64,000 bases of DNA, taken from positions 124,001-188,000 of the forward strand of contig NZ_JALJXV010000004.1 of NCBI RefSeq assembly GCF_024170285.1, written 5' to 3'. The translations under genes were made by a program, and so were the position numbers. Positions 52,885-62,680 of this stretch are shown in pieces (the first letter of the stretch is position 1; each line of letters opens with the position of its first letter). Below the pieces are notes generated by a model. The model made no database searches. It saw only the letters and a list, made by a program, of their open reading frames with translations, and was not told where the DNA came from. The DNA comes from Natronocella acetinitrilica. Its GTDB lineage: Bacteria; Pseudomonadota; Gammaproteobacteria; Nitrococcales; Aquisalimonadaceae.

Positions 52885-53780
52885 TGGTGGAGCAGGACAA
52901 CAACCCGCCTGCGGTCAAGCGGCTTGCAGTAATCGGAGTCGGCCTGATCGGCGGCTCGCTGGCGCGGGCGCTGCGGGCGATCGGCCAGGTGGGTGAGGTG
53001 GTTGGTTGTGGGCGCAATGTTGCCCACCTGCAGCGCGGCATGGACCTCGGGGTGATCGATACATTTGCAACGGACCCCGTCGAGGCGGTAGCCGGTGCCG
53101 ACATGGTGCTGGTCGCTGTACCTCTGAGTGCGATGCGCCAGGTGTTCGCGGCCATCGAGCCGGGGCTGGGGCCGGATACGGTCATCTCGGACGTGGGCAG
53201 CGCCAAGGTCAGCGTGATCGAAGACGCCAGGGCTGTACTGGGGAGTGCGCTGGACCGCTTTGTGCCCGGGCACCCCATCGCCGGCACGGAGAAGAGCGGC
53301 GTCGAGGCCTCGTTCCCCGATCTGTATCGTGGTCGTCGGGTCATACTCACGCCGATGGCGGAGACCCGTCCGGAGGCTCTGCAACTGGTGCGTCGGGTCT
53401 GGCGTCTCGCTGGCGCGGAGGTGACTGACATGGCCCCGGAACACCACGACGAGGTTCTGGCCGCCACTTCTCATCTGCCGCACGTACTGGCCTACGGTCT
53501 GGTAGATACGCTGTCGCGGTGGTCGGATCGTGACGAGATCTTTCAGTATGCTGCCGGAGGCTTTCGTGATTTCACCAGGATTGCCTCCAGTGATCCTGCC
53601 ATGTGGCGGGATATCTGCCTTGCCAATCACGATGCGGTGGTGGTCGCGCTGGAGCGTTATTCGGCGGCCCTGGCAACTTTGACGGATGCCGTGCGAGAAC
53701 GGGATGGTGACCAGTTGATCGCATGTTTCAGCAACGCGCGGGACGCCCGTCAGCGATTCCTCGACATGCTGGAGCGGTAG
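52884..53780 (+). CDS. tyrA: prephenate/arogenate dehydrogenase
   Basis: 298 aa. N-terminal Rossmann motif GVGLIGGSLARAL (about 18-30), then HPIAGTEKSGV and TSHLPHVLAYGL with the catalytic His. It produces hydroxyphenylpyruvate or tyrosine. There is no chorismate-mutase domain. In Pseudomonas this part is fused to aroA; here they are separate genes 13 nt apart. ATG 52884; TTG 52881 is the other option. Confidence 0.94.
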   Translation: MVEQDNNPPAVKRLAVIGVGLIGGSLARALRAIGQVGEVVGCGRNVAHLQRGMDLGVIDTFATDPVEAVAGADMVLVAVPLSAMRQVFAAIEPGLGPDTVISDVGSAKVSVIEDARAVLGSALDRFVPGHPIAGTEKSGVEASFPDLYRGRRVILTPMAETRPEALQLVRRVWRLAGAEVTDMAPEHHDEVLAATSHLPHVLAYGLVDTLSRWSDRDEIFQYAAGGFRDFTRIASSDPAMWRDICLANHDAVVVALERYSAALATLTDAVRERDGDQLIACFSNARDARQRFLDMLER

Positions 53781-53793
53781 GAGTGTTGAGCAG

Positions 53794-55128
53794 GTGAGTG
53801 AGAAAAAGTCGCAAAGCCAGACTTTCAGGTTGACGCCCGGCGGACGCCTGCGCGGGCGCTTCCGCGTGCCTGGAGACAAGTCTGTTTCCCATCGGTCGAT
53901 CATGCTGGGGTCGCTGGCTGAGGGCGAAACCCGCATCAGCGGTTTCCTGGAAGGTGCGGATGCCCTGGCGACGCTGGCCGCCTTCCGGGCCATGGGGGTG
54001 AAGATCTCCGGTCCGGATGCCGGTCGCGTGCGCATTGAAGGGGTTGGTATGCGAGGCCTGCAAGCGCCCACCGGCGCGCTGGACCTGGGCAACTCGGGCA
54101 CTTCGATGCGTTTGCTCTGCGGCCTGCTGGCGGGACAGTCCTTCGACTCCATACTCACAGGTGACACGTCGCTGTCCTCCCGGCCCATGCGGCGGGTAAC
54201 CGAGCCATTGGCCACCATGGGTGCGCTCATTCACGCTACCGAGGCCGGCACCGCTCCCCTGCTGGTTCATGGTGGGCAGAGCCTGCACGGGATTCGATAC
54301 GACATGCCAGTGGCCAGTGCGCAGGTGAAGTCGTGTTTGCTGCTGGCCGGCCTGTATGCCGCGGGCGAGACCTGGGTGCGCGAGCCAGCCCCGACCCGCG
54401 ACCATACAGAGCGCATGCTGGAGGGTTTCGGCTATCCGGTGTTGCGCGATGGCGGCTGGGTTGGCGTGGAGGGCGGTCACGGACTCCAGGCTACCGATAT
54501 CGACGTGCCGGGTGACATCTCTTCGGCGGCATTCTTTATTGTCGGCGCCTGCATTGCCGAGGACTCCGAGGTCATCCTCGAACATGTCGGCATCAATCCC
54601 ACGCGCACCGGCGTGCTCGACATACTCTCGCTGATGGGGGCTGACATCGAGATCCGCAATCGCCGCGAGGTTGGCGGCGAGCCGGTGGCGGATCTGCGGG
54701 TCAAGTCCAGCCACCTCCGGGGTATCCGCATTCCGGAAAGGCTTGTGCCCCTGGCCATCGACGAATTCCCGGTATTGTTCGTTGCCGCCGCCTGCGCCAG
54801 CGGCACCACGATATTGACTGGTGCCGAGGAACTGCGGGTCAAGGAAAGCGATCGCATCGCCGTCATGGCGGACGGTCTACGTACCCTGGGTATCGATGCC
54901 GAACCAACGCCGGACGGCATGGTCATCAATGGCGGCCGTCTGCAGGGCGGGGCCGTGCAGAGTCTTGGTGATCACCGAATCGCCATGGCGTTTTCCATGG
55001 CGGCGCTGCGCGCCAGTGGAGACATCGACATCGGCGATTGTAACAATGTATCCACCTCGTTTCCGGACTTCCCAAGGCTGGCCCGGGAGTCCGGTCTCGG
55101 CATTCACGTGGAGCAGTCACCGGAATGA
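53794..55128 (+). CDS. aroA: 3-phosphoshikimate 1-carboxyvinyltransferase (EPSP synthase)
   Basis: 444 aa, GTG start 53794 behind AGGAG. Substrate motifs [10 protein letters not shown] (26-35), TRDHTERML and RVKESDRIA are typical of class II EPSP synthases rather than the E. coli class I form. The motif [10 protein letters not shown] keeps Gly where some glyphosate-tolerant enzymes have Ala. The product feeds the chorismate pathway upstream of pheA and tyrA. Its stop overlaps cmk (ATGA). Confidence 0.94.
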   Translation: MSEKKSQSQTFRLTPGGRLRGRFRVPGDKSVSHRSIMLGSLAEGETRISGFLEGADALATLAAFRAMGVKISGPDAGRVRIEGVGMRGLQAPTGALDLGNSGTSMRLLCGLLAGQSFDSILTGDTSLSSRPMRRVTEPLATMGALIHATEAGTAPLLVHGGQSLHGIRYDMPVASAQVKSCLLLAGLYAAGETWVREPAPTRDHTERMLEGFGYPVLRDGGWVGVEGGHGLQATDIDVPGDISSAAFFIVGACIAEDSEVILEHVGINPTRTGVLDILSLMGADIEIRNRREVGGEPVADLRVKSSHLRGIRIPERLVPLAIDEFPVLFVAAACASGTTILTGAEELRVKESDRIAVMADGLRTLGIDAEPTPDGMVINGGRLQGGAVQSLGDHRIAMAFSMAALRASGDIDIGDCNNVSTSFPDFPRLARESGLGIHVEQSPE

Positions 55129-55814
55129 GTCCAGCGCCGGTGCTTACCGTGGATGGGCCGGGTGGCTCGGGCAAGGGCACGGTCTGTCGATTGGTGCAGG
55201 CGCGGACCGGCTGGCATTTGCTGGACAGTGGCGCTATCTATCGTGCGCTGGCGGTTGCCGCCGACCGGCGGGGCCTCTCTGTGGCCGAGGAAGCCGAACT
55301 GGTTGATCTGGCCCATGATCTCGCCCTTGAGTTCCGACCCGATGAAGGGGGCGAGCCGCGGGTCTTGCTGGCCGGGGACGACATAACCAGCGCATTGCGG
55401 GCAGAACAGACCGGCAACCTTGCCTCGCAACTGGCGGTTGTGCCAGCGGTTCGTCAGGCTTTGCTTGCCCGCCAGCGGGCGTTTCGTGCGCCGCCGGGCC
55501 TCATTGCCGACGGCCGTGATATGGGTACGGTGGTTTTCCCCGACGCCACGGTCAAGGTGTTCCTCACCGCCACGGTGGAGGAACGGGCGCGCAGGCGCCA
55601 TAAGCAGTTGAAGGAACAGGGGGTCGGTGGTAATCTTGCCGATCTTTTAAAAGAGATCTCGGAACGTGATCAGCGCGACAGGTCGCGTTCCGTGGCGCCG
55701 TTGATACCCGCAGAGGATGCCGTCGTGCTCGATACGACGGGTGCTTCCATTGAGACGGTGGTCGATCGCGTCATGCGCCTGCTGACGCAGGTGACGTCGC
55801 ACAATCAGTCCTGA
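55125..55814 (+). CDS. cmk: cytidylate kinase
   Basis: 229 aa. P-loop [10 protein letters not shown] (10-19) and [10 protein letters not shown] (35-44) are family signatures. [14 protein letters not shown] and ERDQRDRSR also fit. It phosphorylates CMP and dCMP. The ATG overlaps aroA by 4 nt. rpsA follows after 106 nt, a conserved order. Confidence 0.95.
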   Translation: MSPAPVLTVDGPGGSGKGTVCRLVQARTGWHLLDSGAIYRALAVAADRRGLSVAEEAELVDLAHDLALEFRPDEGGEPRVLLAGDDITSALRAEQTGNLASQLAVVPAVRQALLARQRAFRAPPGLIADGRDMGTVVFPDATVKVFLTATVEERARRRHKQLKEQGVGGNLADLLKEISERDQRDRSRSVAPLIPAEDAVVLDTTGASIETVVDRVMRLLTQVTSHNQS

Positions 55815-55920
55815 ATGCAGGATCCGGGGAAGCCATGGGCCCACAGGCGCATGGCTTTCGAGTATTTAACCAACAACCACAGACAGCGACATTGGGTTGC
55901 TGTCCAGGAACGATGAACAC

Positions 55921-57597
55921 ATGAGCGAAAGCTTTGCGCAACTGTTTGAAGAGAGCCTGGCCCGCACGGACATGCGCCCCGGCGCGATTGTCACCGGCAG
56001 AGTGGTGGCGATCCAGGGCGAACATGTGGTGGTCAATGCCGGCCTGAAGTCAGAGGCCGTTATTCCCGTCAACGAGTTCTTCGGTGAGTCCGGTGAACTC
56101 GAAGTCGAGGTCGGCGATGACGTGGAAGTCGCGCTGGATGCCGTTGAAGACGGTTTCGGCGAAACCCGCTTGTCTCGCGAGAAGGCCAAGCGCGCTCATG
56201 CCTGGAAGCACCTTGAGACCGCATATGAATCCGGCGACACCGTCAACGGCATCATCAGTGGCAAGGTCAAGGGCGGCTTCACTGTTGATCTGAAGCATAT
56301 TCGTGCGTTCCTGCCCGGTTCGTTGGTGGATATCCGCCCCGTGCGTGACACCAGCTACCTTGAAGGGCGTGAGCTCGAATTCAAGGTGATCAAGCTCGAC
56401 GAGCGTCGCAATAACGTCGTGGTGTCCCGTCGAGCGGTGGTCGAAGAAGAGTACAGCGCCGAGCGGGAAGCCCTGCTGGAGCGCTTGCAGGAAGGCCAGG
56501 TGCTCAAGGGTATCGTCAAGAACCTCACCGATTACGGTGCGTTCGTGGACCTGGGTGGTATCGACGGTCTGCTGCACATCACCGATATGGCGTGGCGTCG
56601 GGTGAAGCATCCCTCCGAAGTGGTGGAAGTCGGCCACGAGATCGAGGTCAAGGTGCTCAAGTTCGACCGCGAGCGCAACCGCGTTTCCCTTGGCCTGAAG
56701 CAACTGGGCGAGGATCCGTGGGAGAACATTTCCCGCCGGTATCCGGAGAACACCCGGGTCTTCGGCAAGGTCACCAATATCACCGACTACGGCTGCTTCG
56801 TGGAAATCGAAGAGGGCGTGGAAGGTCTGGTGCACGTCTCCGAAATGGACTGGACCAACAAGAACGTCAATCCGGCCAAGCTGGTTGCCGTGGGTGACGA
56901 AGTCGAGGTCATGGTCCTGGATATCGACGAGGAGCGTCGTCGCATTTCCCTGGGCATCAAACAGTGCCAGGCGAACCCCTGGGAGTTGTTTGCCACCACG
57001 TTCAACAAGGGCGATCGCGTCAGCGGTGCAATCAAGTCCATCACCGACTTCGGCATCTTTGTTGGTCTCGACGGTGGCATCGACGGGCTGGTGCATCTCT
57101 CCGACCTGTCCTGGGACGACACTGGCGAGGAGGCCGTGCGCGACTTCAAGAAGGGCGATGAGGTCGAGGCGGTTGTTCTGTCGGTAGACGCCGAACGCGA
57201 GCGCATCTCCCTGGGCGTCAAGCAGCTGGAGCAGGATCCCTTCTCGTCCTGGATGGCGGATCATCCCAAGGGCTCCATCGTCACCGGTACTGCCCGTGAG
57301 GTCGATGCCAAGCTGGCGGTGATCGATCTTGGTGACGGTATCGATGGCCATCTGCGCGCCGCAGATGTGGCTCGTGAGCGCGTCGACGATGTGCGTCAGC
57401 ACATCCGCGAAGGTGAAACTGTCGAGGCGAAGTTTGTCGGCGTGGACCGCAAGAACCGCGCGATCAGCCTCTCCATCAAGGCCAAGGATGTGGCGGACGA
57501 GGCGAAGGCCGTGCAGGAATATGCGCGTCCCAGCAATGCAGGCACCACTGCTCTTGGCGATCTGCTCAAGGAGCAGATGGACAACAAGAACGACTAG
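55921..57597 (+). CDS. rpsA: 30S ribosomal protein S1
   Basis: 558 aa from ATG 55921 ([21 protein letters not shown]). Six S1 RNA-binding repeats can be followed, for example [20 protein letters not shown] and [21 protein letters not shown]1 recruits mRNA to the ribosome. A GC-rich hairpin follows the stop. An alternative start at 55897 would use a TTG before the conserved Met. Confidence 0.97.
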   Translation: MSESFAQLFEESLARTDMRPGAIVTGRVVAIQGEHVVVNAGLKSEAVIPVNEFFGESGELEVEVGDDVEVALDAVEDGFGETRLSREKAKRAHAWKHLETAYESGDTVNGIISGKVKGGFTVDLKHIRAFLPGSLVDIRPVRDTSYLEGRELEFKVIKLDERRNNVVVSRRAVVEEEYSAEREALLERLQEGQVLKGIVKNLTDYGAFVDLGGIDGLLHITDMAWRRVKHPSEVVEVGHEIEVKVLKFDRERNRVSLGLKQLGEDPWENISRRYPENTRVFGKVTNITDYGCFVEIEEGVEGLVHVSEMDWTNKNVNPAKLVAVGDEVEVMVLDIDEERRRISLGIKQCQANPWELFATTFNKGDRVSGAIKSITDFGIFVGLDGGIDGLVHLSDLSWDDTGEEAVRDFKKGDEVEAVVLSVDAERERISLGVKQLEQDPFSSWMADHPKGSIVTGTAREVDAKLAVIDLGDGIDGHLRAADVARERVDDVRQHIREGETVEAKFVGVDRKNRAISLSIKAKDVADEAKAVQEYARPSNAGTTALGDLLKEQMDNKND

Positions 57598-57606
57598 TGG
57601 GTGCGT

Positions 57607-57634
57607 GGCGGGGCCGAGGGGCATCGGCTCCGCC
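57607..57634 (+). terminator. rpsA hairpin
   Basis: Eleven-pair stem (GGCGGGGCCGA with its complement, one G-U pair) and 6-nt loop, then a pyrimidine-rich tail. It is probably a partial terminator before ihfB. Confidence 0.55.
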
Positions 57635-57711
57635 ATCTCTCTTCCTTATCGGGTAACGGTGCACTGGCGCGTAAACCACGTCCGTGTGCCCGCAGGCTTC
57701 GAGACAACGCG

Positions 57712-58008
57712 ATGACAAAATCCGAGTTGATCGAACTGATTGCGGCCAAACAGCAGCATCTCGCCTACAAGGATGTCGAGTTGGCCGTGAAGACGCTGCT
57801 GGAACATATGAGTGAAGCGCTCTCAACCGGGCGGCGCATAGAAATTCGCGGTTTCGGGAGTTTTTCGCTGCATCACCGGCCGCCGCGGATCGGGCGCAAT
57901 CCGAAGACGGGAGATCCCGTGGCCCTTCCTGGAAAATATGTGCCACACTTCAAACCGGGGAAGCAGCTCAGGATGCGGGTTAACGGTGAAGGCGACGCCG
58001 GCTCCTGA
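57712..58008 (+). CDS. ihfB: integration host factor beta subunit
   Basis: 98 aa from ATG 57712 ([14 protein letters not shown]). The HU/IHF fold shows [29 protein letters not shown], with the conserved Pro in the beta arm. IHF bends DNA and often assists sigma-54 promoters, which matters given those in this window. It lies downstream of rpsA as in Pseudomonas. Confidence 0.95.
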   Translation: MTKSELIELIAAKQQHLAYKDVELAVKTLLEHMSEALSTGRRIEIRGFGSFSLHHRPPRIGRNPKTGDPVALPGKYVPHFKPGKQLRMRVNGEGDAGS

Positions 58009-58025
58009 CAGTTCCGCATTTGCAG

Positions 58026-58054
58026 CGGCGCGCCTCTCCGGCGCGCCGTTTTCG
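58026..58054 (+). terminator. rho-independent terminator after ihfB
   Basis: Stem CGGCGCGCC-TCTCC-GGCGCGCCG followed by GTTTTCGT. It is 18 nt past the ihfB stop and ends just before lapA. Confidence 0.7.
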
Positions 58055-58080
58055 TCTCTGCAACAAGGACGGAGTGAGTT

Positions 58081-58374
58081 ATGCGCCGCATCCTGTTACT
58101 CATAGCCATTCTGGTCGTCATTCTTTTTGGTTTGAGCTTTGCTTTGCTCAACGCCACGCCCACGGAGATGGATTTCTATTTCGGTGCGGTGACTCTTCCA
58201 TTGTCCCTGCTTCTGGTCATCACCCTGATTGTCGGCGCATTACTGGGCCTGTTTGCGGCCAGTGCCGTGATGGTCGGGCGGCGTCGGGAACTCGGGCGTA
58301 CACGGCGACAGCTGACTGATGCCGAGAAGGAGCTGCAGGAACTCCGTCGCCTGCCCTTGAAGGATCAGCCCTGA
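58081..58374 (+). CDS. lapA: LapA family membrane protein (DUF1049)
   Basis: 97 aa with two hydrophobic helices (about 3-24 and 40-64), then a basic coiled tail (RRRELGRTRRQLTDAEKELQ). LapA partners LapB in control of LpxC degradation and lipopolysaccharide assembly. It is followed by lapB after 3 nt. Confidence 0.9.
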   Translation: MRRILLLIAILVVILFGLSFALLNATPTEMDFYFGAVTLPLSLLLVITLIVGALLGLFAASAVMVGRRRELGRTRRQLTDAEKELQELRRLPLKDQP

Positions 58375-58377
58375 GCC

Positions 58378-59547
58378 ATGGAACCGCTGTTCTGGCTGTT
58401 GCTGCCGGTGGCGGCGCTATCCGGGTGGCTGATTGCCCGGCAATCAGGGCCGCGTTCCAGGCGTGCCACGGCGGAGGATCCGCTGCGTGGCCAGTATTTT
58501 CAGGGCTTGAACTACCTGCTCAATGAACAGCCTGACAAGGCAATCGAAGTCTTCACCCGCATGGTCGAAGTGGACTCCGATACCGCCGAGACCCATCTGG
58601 CCCTGGGCAATCTCTTTCGACGCCGCGGCGAAGTGGAGCGGGCCATCCGGATACACCAGAATCTCATAGCGCGGCCCAGCCTGAGTCGCGATCAGCGTAC
58701 CTATGCGTTGCTTGCCCTTGGCGAGGATTACCTGCGGGCTGGCTTGCTGGATCGAGCAGAAAACCTCTTCGAGGAAGTGGTTGAGCTCAACGTCCACGTG
58801 GAGCTGGCTCTGGGCCATCTGCTGGACATCTACCAGCAGGAGAAGGAGTGGGATAGGGCCATTCAGGCAGCATCCCGTCTCGAGGGGCGCACCGGGCGCC
58901 CCATGGCACCGATGATTGCCCAGTTTTACTGCGAGCAGGTTGAGCATGCCATCAAGACCGGGGAGCCGAATCAGGCAAGAAATCTGCTGAAGCGCGCCCT
59001 GACCGCCGATCCTGACTGTGTGCGGGCGAGTATCCTGCAGGGTCGACTCGAACAGGGCGTCGGTAACTACAAGCAGGCTTTGCGGGCCTACCAGCGGGTG
59101 CGCTATCAGGACGTGGAATACCTGCCGGAAGTGCTCGGCCCCATGGGCGAGTGCTATGCGGCACTGGGGCGGCAGGAGGATTTTGTGTCCTACCTGCAGT
59201 CTGTTCAGCACGAGTACGATGGCGTATCGCTCATACTCATGCTCGCCGAGCAGGTTCGCCAGCGGGAAGGGGATGCCGCGGGGATTCGTTACCTGACCGA
59301 ACAGTTAAGCCGTCGCCCGTCGGTGCGCGGTCTGAACCGGCTGATCGAGCTCAATCTGTCGGCTGATCCGGATGCATCGGGACATGAACTGCATGTGCTG
59401 GCCGGGCTGTTCTCGGAGCTGCTGCGTGACAAGCCTGTCTATCGCTGTGGCCGTTGCGGTTTCACCGGGCGCACGCTGCATTGGCACTGCCCGAGTTGCC
59501 GAAACTGGGCCAGTGTGAAACCGATCCACGGCGTGGAAGGGGAATAG
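58378..59547 (+). CDS. lapB: lipopolysaccharide assembly protein LapB (YciM)
   Basis: 389 aa. An N-terminal anchor helix (about 3-21) precedes TPR repeats (about 38-330). The rubredoxin-like C-terminus has CGRCGF and CPSC for metal binding. With FtsH it controls LpxC levels. The stop lies close to pyrF, whose start is uncertain. Confidence 0.95.
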   Translation: MEPLFWLLLPVAALSGWLIARQSGPRSRRATAEDPLRGQYFQGLNYLLNEQPDKAIEVFTRMVEVDSDTAETHLALGNLFRRRGEVERAIRIHQNLIARPSLSRDQRTYALLALGEDYLRAGLLDRAENLFEEVVELNVHVELALGHLLDIYQQEKEWDRAIQAASRLEGRTGRPMAPMIAQFYCEQVEHAIKTGEPNQARNLLKRALTADPDCVRASILQGRLEQGVGNYKQALRAYQRVRYQDVEYLPEVLGPMGECYAALGRQEDFVSYLQSVQHEYDGVSLILMLAEQVRQREGDAAGIRYLTEQLSRRPSVRGLNRLIELNLSADPDASGHELHVLAGLFSELLRDKPVYRCGRCGFTGRTLHWHCPSCRNWASVKPIHGVEGE

Positions 59548-59552
59548 CGATC

Positions 59553-60263
59553 ATTGCGCATAACGAAACGCCGCCGGTCATTGTGGCGCTGGACTATAGC
59601 GAACCCGCACAGGCGCTGACGTTTCTTGGCCAGCTGGACCCCGGCTCCTGTCGCGTCAAGATCGGCAAGGAGCTTTTCTGTGTTGGCGGCCCGGATCTCG
59701 TGCGCCGCTGCATCGATTCGGGGTTCGACGTTTTTCTCGACCTCAAATATCACGATATTCCCAATACCGTCGCTGGCGCCTGCCGTGCCGCGGCGCGCCT
59801 CGGGGTATGGATGGTGGATGTTCACGCCTGCGGTGGGCGGCGCATGATGGATGCGGCCCGTGACGCCATTCAGGGAACTCCTCGACCACCACTGCTGACG
59901 GCCGTGACTGTGCTGACCAGTCATGATCAACAGAGTCTCGCGGAAACCGGTGTGGTGGGGAGCATTGACGAGCAGGTGGAGCGTCTGACCGGCCTCGCTG
60001 TCGCATCGGGACTGGACGGCGTGGTCTGCTCGGCCCGGGAGGCGGCGCTCTTGAGAGAGCGTTTCGGTTCGGTGCCGGTGCTGGTGACGCCAGGGATCCG
60101 TCCGTCGGGGAGCAGCGCAGATGACCAGACCAGGATAGTTACTCCTGCAGAGGCGCTTGCCGCTGGTGCGAACCATCTCGTCGTCGGCCGGCCCATCACC
60201 CGTGCGGCGGATCCGAAGAGCGCGCTCGCCGCCATCGTTGCGGAGCTTCAATCGGCTGCCTGA
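59553..60263 (+). CDS. pyrF: orotidine 5'-phosphate decarboxylase, start codon unusual
   Basis: About 236 aa from ATT 59553. It decarboxylates OMP to UMP. The active-site motif [13 protein letters not shown], the N-terminal [10 protein letters not shown] and [13 protein letters not shown] are intact. No ATG, GTG or TTG lies near the expected start. The purine-rich GGAAGGGGAA at 59535-59544 is well placed for ATC 59550 or ATT 59553. The nearest canonical codon, TTG 59496, would overlap lapB by 52 nt without a ribosome site. The start is therefore either non-canonical or this TTG. Confidence 0.9.
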   Translation: MAHNETPPVIVALDYSEPAQALTFLGQLDPGSCRVKIGKELFCVGGPDLVRRCIDSGFDVFLDLKYHDIPNTVAGACRAAARLGVWMVDVHACGGRRMMDAARDAIQGTPRPPLLTAVTVLTSHDQQSLAETGVVGSIDEQVERLTGLAVASGLDGVVCSAREAALLRERFGSVPVLVTPGIRPSGSSADDQTRIVTPAEALAAGANHLVVGRPITRAADPKSALAAIVAELQSAA

Positions 60264-60284
60264 AAAGCCTGCCTGCTTTTTTTT
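60263..60284 (+). terminator. T-rich terminator after pyrF
   Basis: AAAAGC-CTGCCT-GCTTTTTTTT, a short stem with eight T directly after the pyrF stop. Confidence 0.55.
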
Positions 60285-60311
60285 GACAGTTCCCCGGCTT
60301 GTCGTTAGATT
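60283..60311 (+). promoter_or_regulatory. sigma-70 promoter for the comEA-like gene
   Basis: TTGACA at 60283-60288, a 17-bp spacer and TAGATT at 60306-60311. The transcript would begin with the hairpin CCCGCG-CGGAGT-CGCGGG at 60319-60336. Confidence 0.6.
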
Positions 60312-60396
60312 TCAGAGACCCGCGCGGAGTCGCGGGCGATGCCGGTGCCATGGAGGTGCCGGCGGCATGGATGTCACAGCCAAAAAGGAGATTCAC

Positions 60397-60675
60397 ATGC
60401 AACGCATGGCACTTCGTCTTTTCCTCGCCGTCTGTCTGTTTTTCCCGCTCGCCAACGTCGGTCTTGCCGACGGGCCGGAGCCCGTCAACATCAACACCGC
60501 CGATGCAGAGACCCTCGCCCAGATGTTGTCTGGTGTGGGTGTCGCCCGTGCCGAGGCCATTGTCGAGTATCGGGATGCCAACGGTGATTTCGCGACAGCC
60601 GATGATCTGACCGCGGTTTCGGGCATTGGCCCGGCCACGGTTGATGCCAATCGGCAGCTGATTATCGTGGAATAG
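60397..60675 (+). CDS. ComEA-like helix-hairpin-helix protein
   Basis: 92 aa, with AAGGAG before ATG 60397. A signal peptide (about 1-24, ending GLA) is followed by a double helix-hairpin-helix region (30-90): VNINTADAETLAQMLSGVG and LTAVSGIGPATVDANRQLI. Periplasmic ComEA proteins bind incoming DNA in natural transformation. No other competence gene is nearby, so the role is by similarity. Confidence 0.88.
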   Translation: MQRMALRLFLAVCLFFPLANVGLADGPEPVNINTADAETLAQMLSGVGVARAEAIVEYRDANGDFATADDLTAVSGIGPATVDANRQLIIVE

Positions 60676-60685
60676 GCCTGCCTGT

Positions 60686-60716
60686 GTGACGTGATGGGCG
60701 TTCGCCCTCACGTCAC
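60686..60716 (+). terminator. hairpin after the comEA-like gene
   Basis: GTGACGTGA-t-GGGCG-TT-CGCCC-TCACGTCAC, a long stem with one bulged base, 10 nt past the stop. The T-run after it is absent. Confidence 0.6.
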
Positions 60717-60764
60717 TTGCACAGCGGCAGACTGTGGTGGAGAATCCAGACATCCGAACCCAAT

Positions 60765-60770
60765 TATAAT
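60765..60770 (+). promoter_or_regulatory. -10 element before the diguanylate cyclase
   Basis: Perfect TATAAT, 69 nt before the ATG at 60839. A matching -35 is not clear. Confidence 0.35.
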
Positions 60771-60838
60771 GATCTGGTTGACGGGCAGTCGCGGGTGGGC
60801 CGAGGCGCGCTGGTCGACACCAAACCGGCGGCGTACCC

Positions 60839-61681
60839 ATGGATGTCAATGATCCCTACGTCAAAGTGCTCGACATTGAACAGACGCTTGCGGAGCTGAA
60901 CCACACCGTCGATCAGTTGCGGCAGGAGCGCGATGATCTAGAGATCGCCCTGACAACCGCCGTTGAACATGGCGACGCAATAGAGTCTCAACTTGACCTC
61001 GCCAACCGTCAGCTCATGAGCGAAGTTCGTGAGCGGCGCGCCATCGAAAAGCAGCTACGCGACCTGGTCGCGACAATCTCGCAGAAGAGCCGTGATCTCG
61101 AGGTCGTCCTGCAGACCATCACCGAGCATTCCGATCAGATGGACCTCCACTGGCTCGGTCGCTACATCGAATCCGAAAACATTGCCCGCAGCGACCCACT
61201 TACCGGGCTGGCCAACCGGCGCATGCTTGACGAGACCATGGCCAAGGAATGGTCGCGGGGCCGGCGTCGGCGGCAGTGCATCGGCATGCTGTTGTGCGAT
61301 GTGGATTTCTTCAAGTCATACAATGACCGGCACGGGCATCAGGCCGGAGACGTCTGTCTGGTCAGGATCGCTGATGCGCTGCGCCAGGAATTGCACCGGG
61401 AGGGGGATCTCATAGCCCGGTACGGTGGTGAGGAATTCGTGGTGCTGCTCCCGGATACGGACGCGACTGGCGTGAGACGTGTCGCTGAAAGCATTCAGAC
61501 AGGCTTCGCGTCGCTGGCAATACCGCATGAGGACTCGCCCTGGGGGCGCATTACCCTGAGCATTGGCGCCGCGGCCATGATGCCGACAAACGACAACGAG
61601 TCGGCGCTGTTCGCCGAGGTGGATCGACGCCTCTATGTCGCCAAGCAACAGGGTCGCAACCGCATCGTATCAGCCGATTGA
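60839..61681 (+). CDS. diguanylate cyclase (GGDEF), soluble
   Basis: 280 aa. An N-terminal coiled coil (about 10-105) leads to a GGDEF domain with DPLTGLANRR at 119-128, CDVDFFKSYND, and the active site GGEEF at 196-200. The inhibitory I-site REGD is at 187-190, five residues before it, so product inhibition is likely. No membrane segment. It is the first gene of a cassette with a SiaB-like ATP-binding protein, a STAS-like antagonist and a PP2C phosphatase. These probably set its output, as SiaABC do for SiaD in Pseudomonas. Confidence 0.93.
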   Translation: MDVNDPYVKVLDIEQTLAELNHTVDQLRQERDDLEIALTTAVEHGDAIESQLDLANRQLMSEVRERRAIEKQLRDLVATISQKSRDLEVVLQTITEHSDQMDLHWLGRYIESENIARSDPLTGLANRRMLDETMAKEWSRGRRRRQCIGMLLCDVDFFKSYNDRHGHQAGDVCLVRIADALRQELHREGDLIARYGGEEFVVLLPDTDATGVRRVAESIQTGFASLAIPHEDSPWGRITLSIGAAAMMPTNDNESALFAEVDRRLYVAKQQGRNRIVSAD

Positions 61682-61739
61682 TCGCTCCATGACCTGATTT
61701 CATGATGGCGTCGCGTGCGACGCCCTGGAGAAGCATTGC

Positions 61740-62312
61740 ATGGTGGAAGACTACGGCGAGATTTACCCGTTGCAGCATGATCGGCAGGCGGAATGCCTGC
61801 ATCTATCGTTCTGGCCGGGCTCGCTCCCACTCCAGCAGCGCTGGCGCAACAACGGCCTGTCTGCAGATTTTCTCGGAGATTACGTCACCACGTTCTTCCC
61901 CCTGGATGACGCCGATCCCGCAACGCGTCGGCGGCAGAATGAAATCCGGGGTGCGGTGGGGTTTATCGCCAACGAATTGCTCGAGAATGCGATGAAATTC
62001 CATGATGAGCGCTCGCTGCAGCCCATCACGGTGGACATGAACCTGCAGAAGCAGGTCATCCTGCTCCGTGAGACCAATGCCGCGGCAGCAGCCGAGGTCG
62101 AAAGGCTTCGCGGATTTGTGAAGCAGTTGCAGACCAGCGACCCGGGAGAGTTGTACGTTCAACAATTAGAGGAGAACGCACTCTCGGAGAGCACCGCTGG
62201 CATGGGGTTTCTGACAATGATCAACGACTATGATGCCGACCTGGCCTGGCGCTTCGAGGCGCTGGCGGATTCCGGCTTCCGCGTCACGACACAGGTAACG
62301 ATCAGAATATGA
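61740..62312 (+). CDS. SiaB/slr1658-like ATP-binding protein (DUF6272)
   Basis: 190 aa. An HATPase-like N-box NELLENAMKFHD stands at 78-89, followed by a coiled segment (about 105-125) and a GMGFLTMINDYD segment near 165, all as in anti-sigma-like kinases of the slr1658/SiaB type. SiaB phosphorylates its partner antagonist. It begins at ATG 61740 and overlaps the antagonist gene by 4 nt (ATGA). The exact substrate here is inferred from context. Confidence 0.78.
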   Translation: MVEDYGEIYPLQHDRQAECLHLSFWPGSLPLQQRWRNNGLSADFLGDYVTTFFPLDDADPATRRRQNEIRGAVGFIANELLENAMKFHDERSLQPITVDMNLQKQVILLRETNAAAAAEVERLRGFVKQLQTSDPGELYVQQLEENALSESTAGMGFLTMINDYDADLAWRFEALADSGFRVTTQVTIRI

Positions 62313-62674
62313 CGACCAACCCAGTAGCAATGAATATCGTCTCCGGTGAAGGGTATGCGGTCCGGTTGGATCACGAGAACGATTGCGTGCACCTTGCGGG
62401 TTCCCTGCGCCTTGACGGGCTGTCGGAGTACGCACCCATCTCCAGTCTGCTCGATCAGGCATTGCACGATCGCTCTGAACTGACGCTTGATCTTCGGGAA
62501 CTCGAATTTCTCAACAGCTCCGGAATCGCGACACTGTCGAAGTTCGTGATCAGCGCGCGTAATCATCAGGATTGTGCCCTGCGCATACGGGGCTCCAATG
62601 AGATCGCCTGGCAGGGCAAGTCTCTCAATAACCTCAAGCGTCTCATGCCGGCGCTTGAACTCACCTTCGACTGA
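62309..62674 (+). CDS. STAS-like anti-sigma factor antagonist (slr1659-like)
   Basis: 121 aa. The segment LTLDLRELEFLNSSGIATLSKF at 58-79 matches the STAS phosphorylation site; Ser70 or Ser71 is the likely target. It probably cycles between the ATP-binding partner (kinase) and the PP2C phosphatase. It is not the DUF1987 fold of SiaC, although its place in the cassette is the same. Confidence 0.78.
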   Translation: MTTNPVAMNIVSGEGYAVRLDHENDCVHLAGSLRLDGLSEYAPISSLLDQALHDRSELTLDLRELEFLNSSGIATLSKFVISARNHQDCALRIRGSNEIAWQGKSLNNLKRLMPALELTFD

Positions 62675-62680
62675 TCCCCG

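Noticed and set aside
56050-57636. 528-aa open frame antisense to rpsA, and 530-aa antisense to serA/pheA (50548-52140)
   Set aside because: Both are products of codon bias on the opposite strand of clear genes; no family resemblance.
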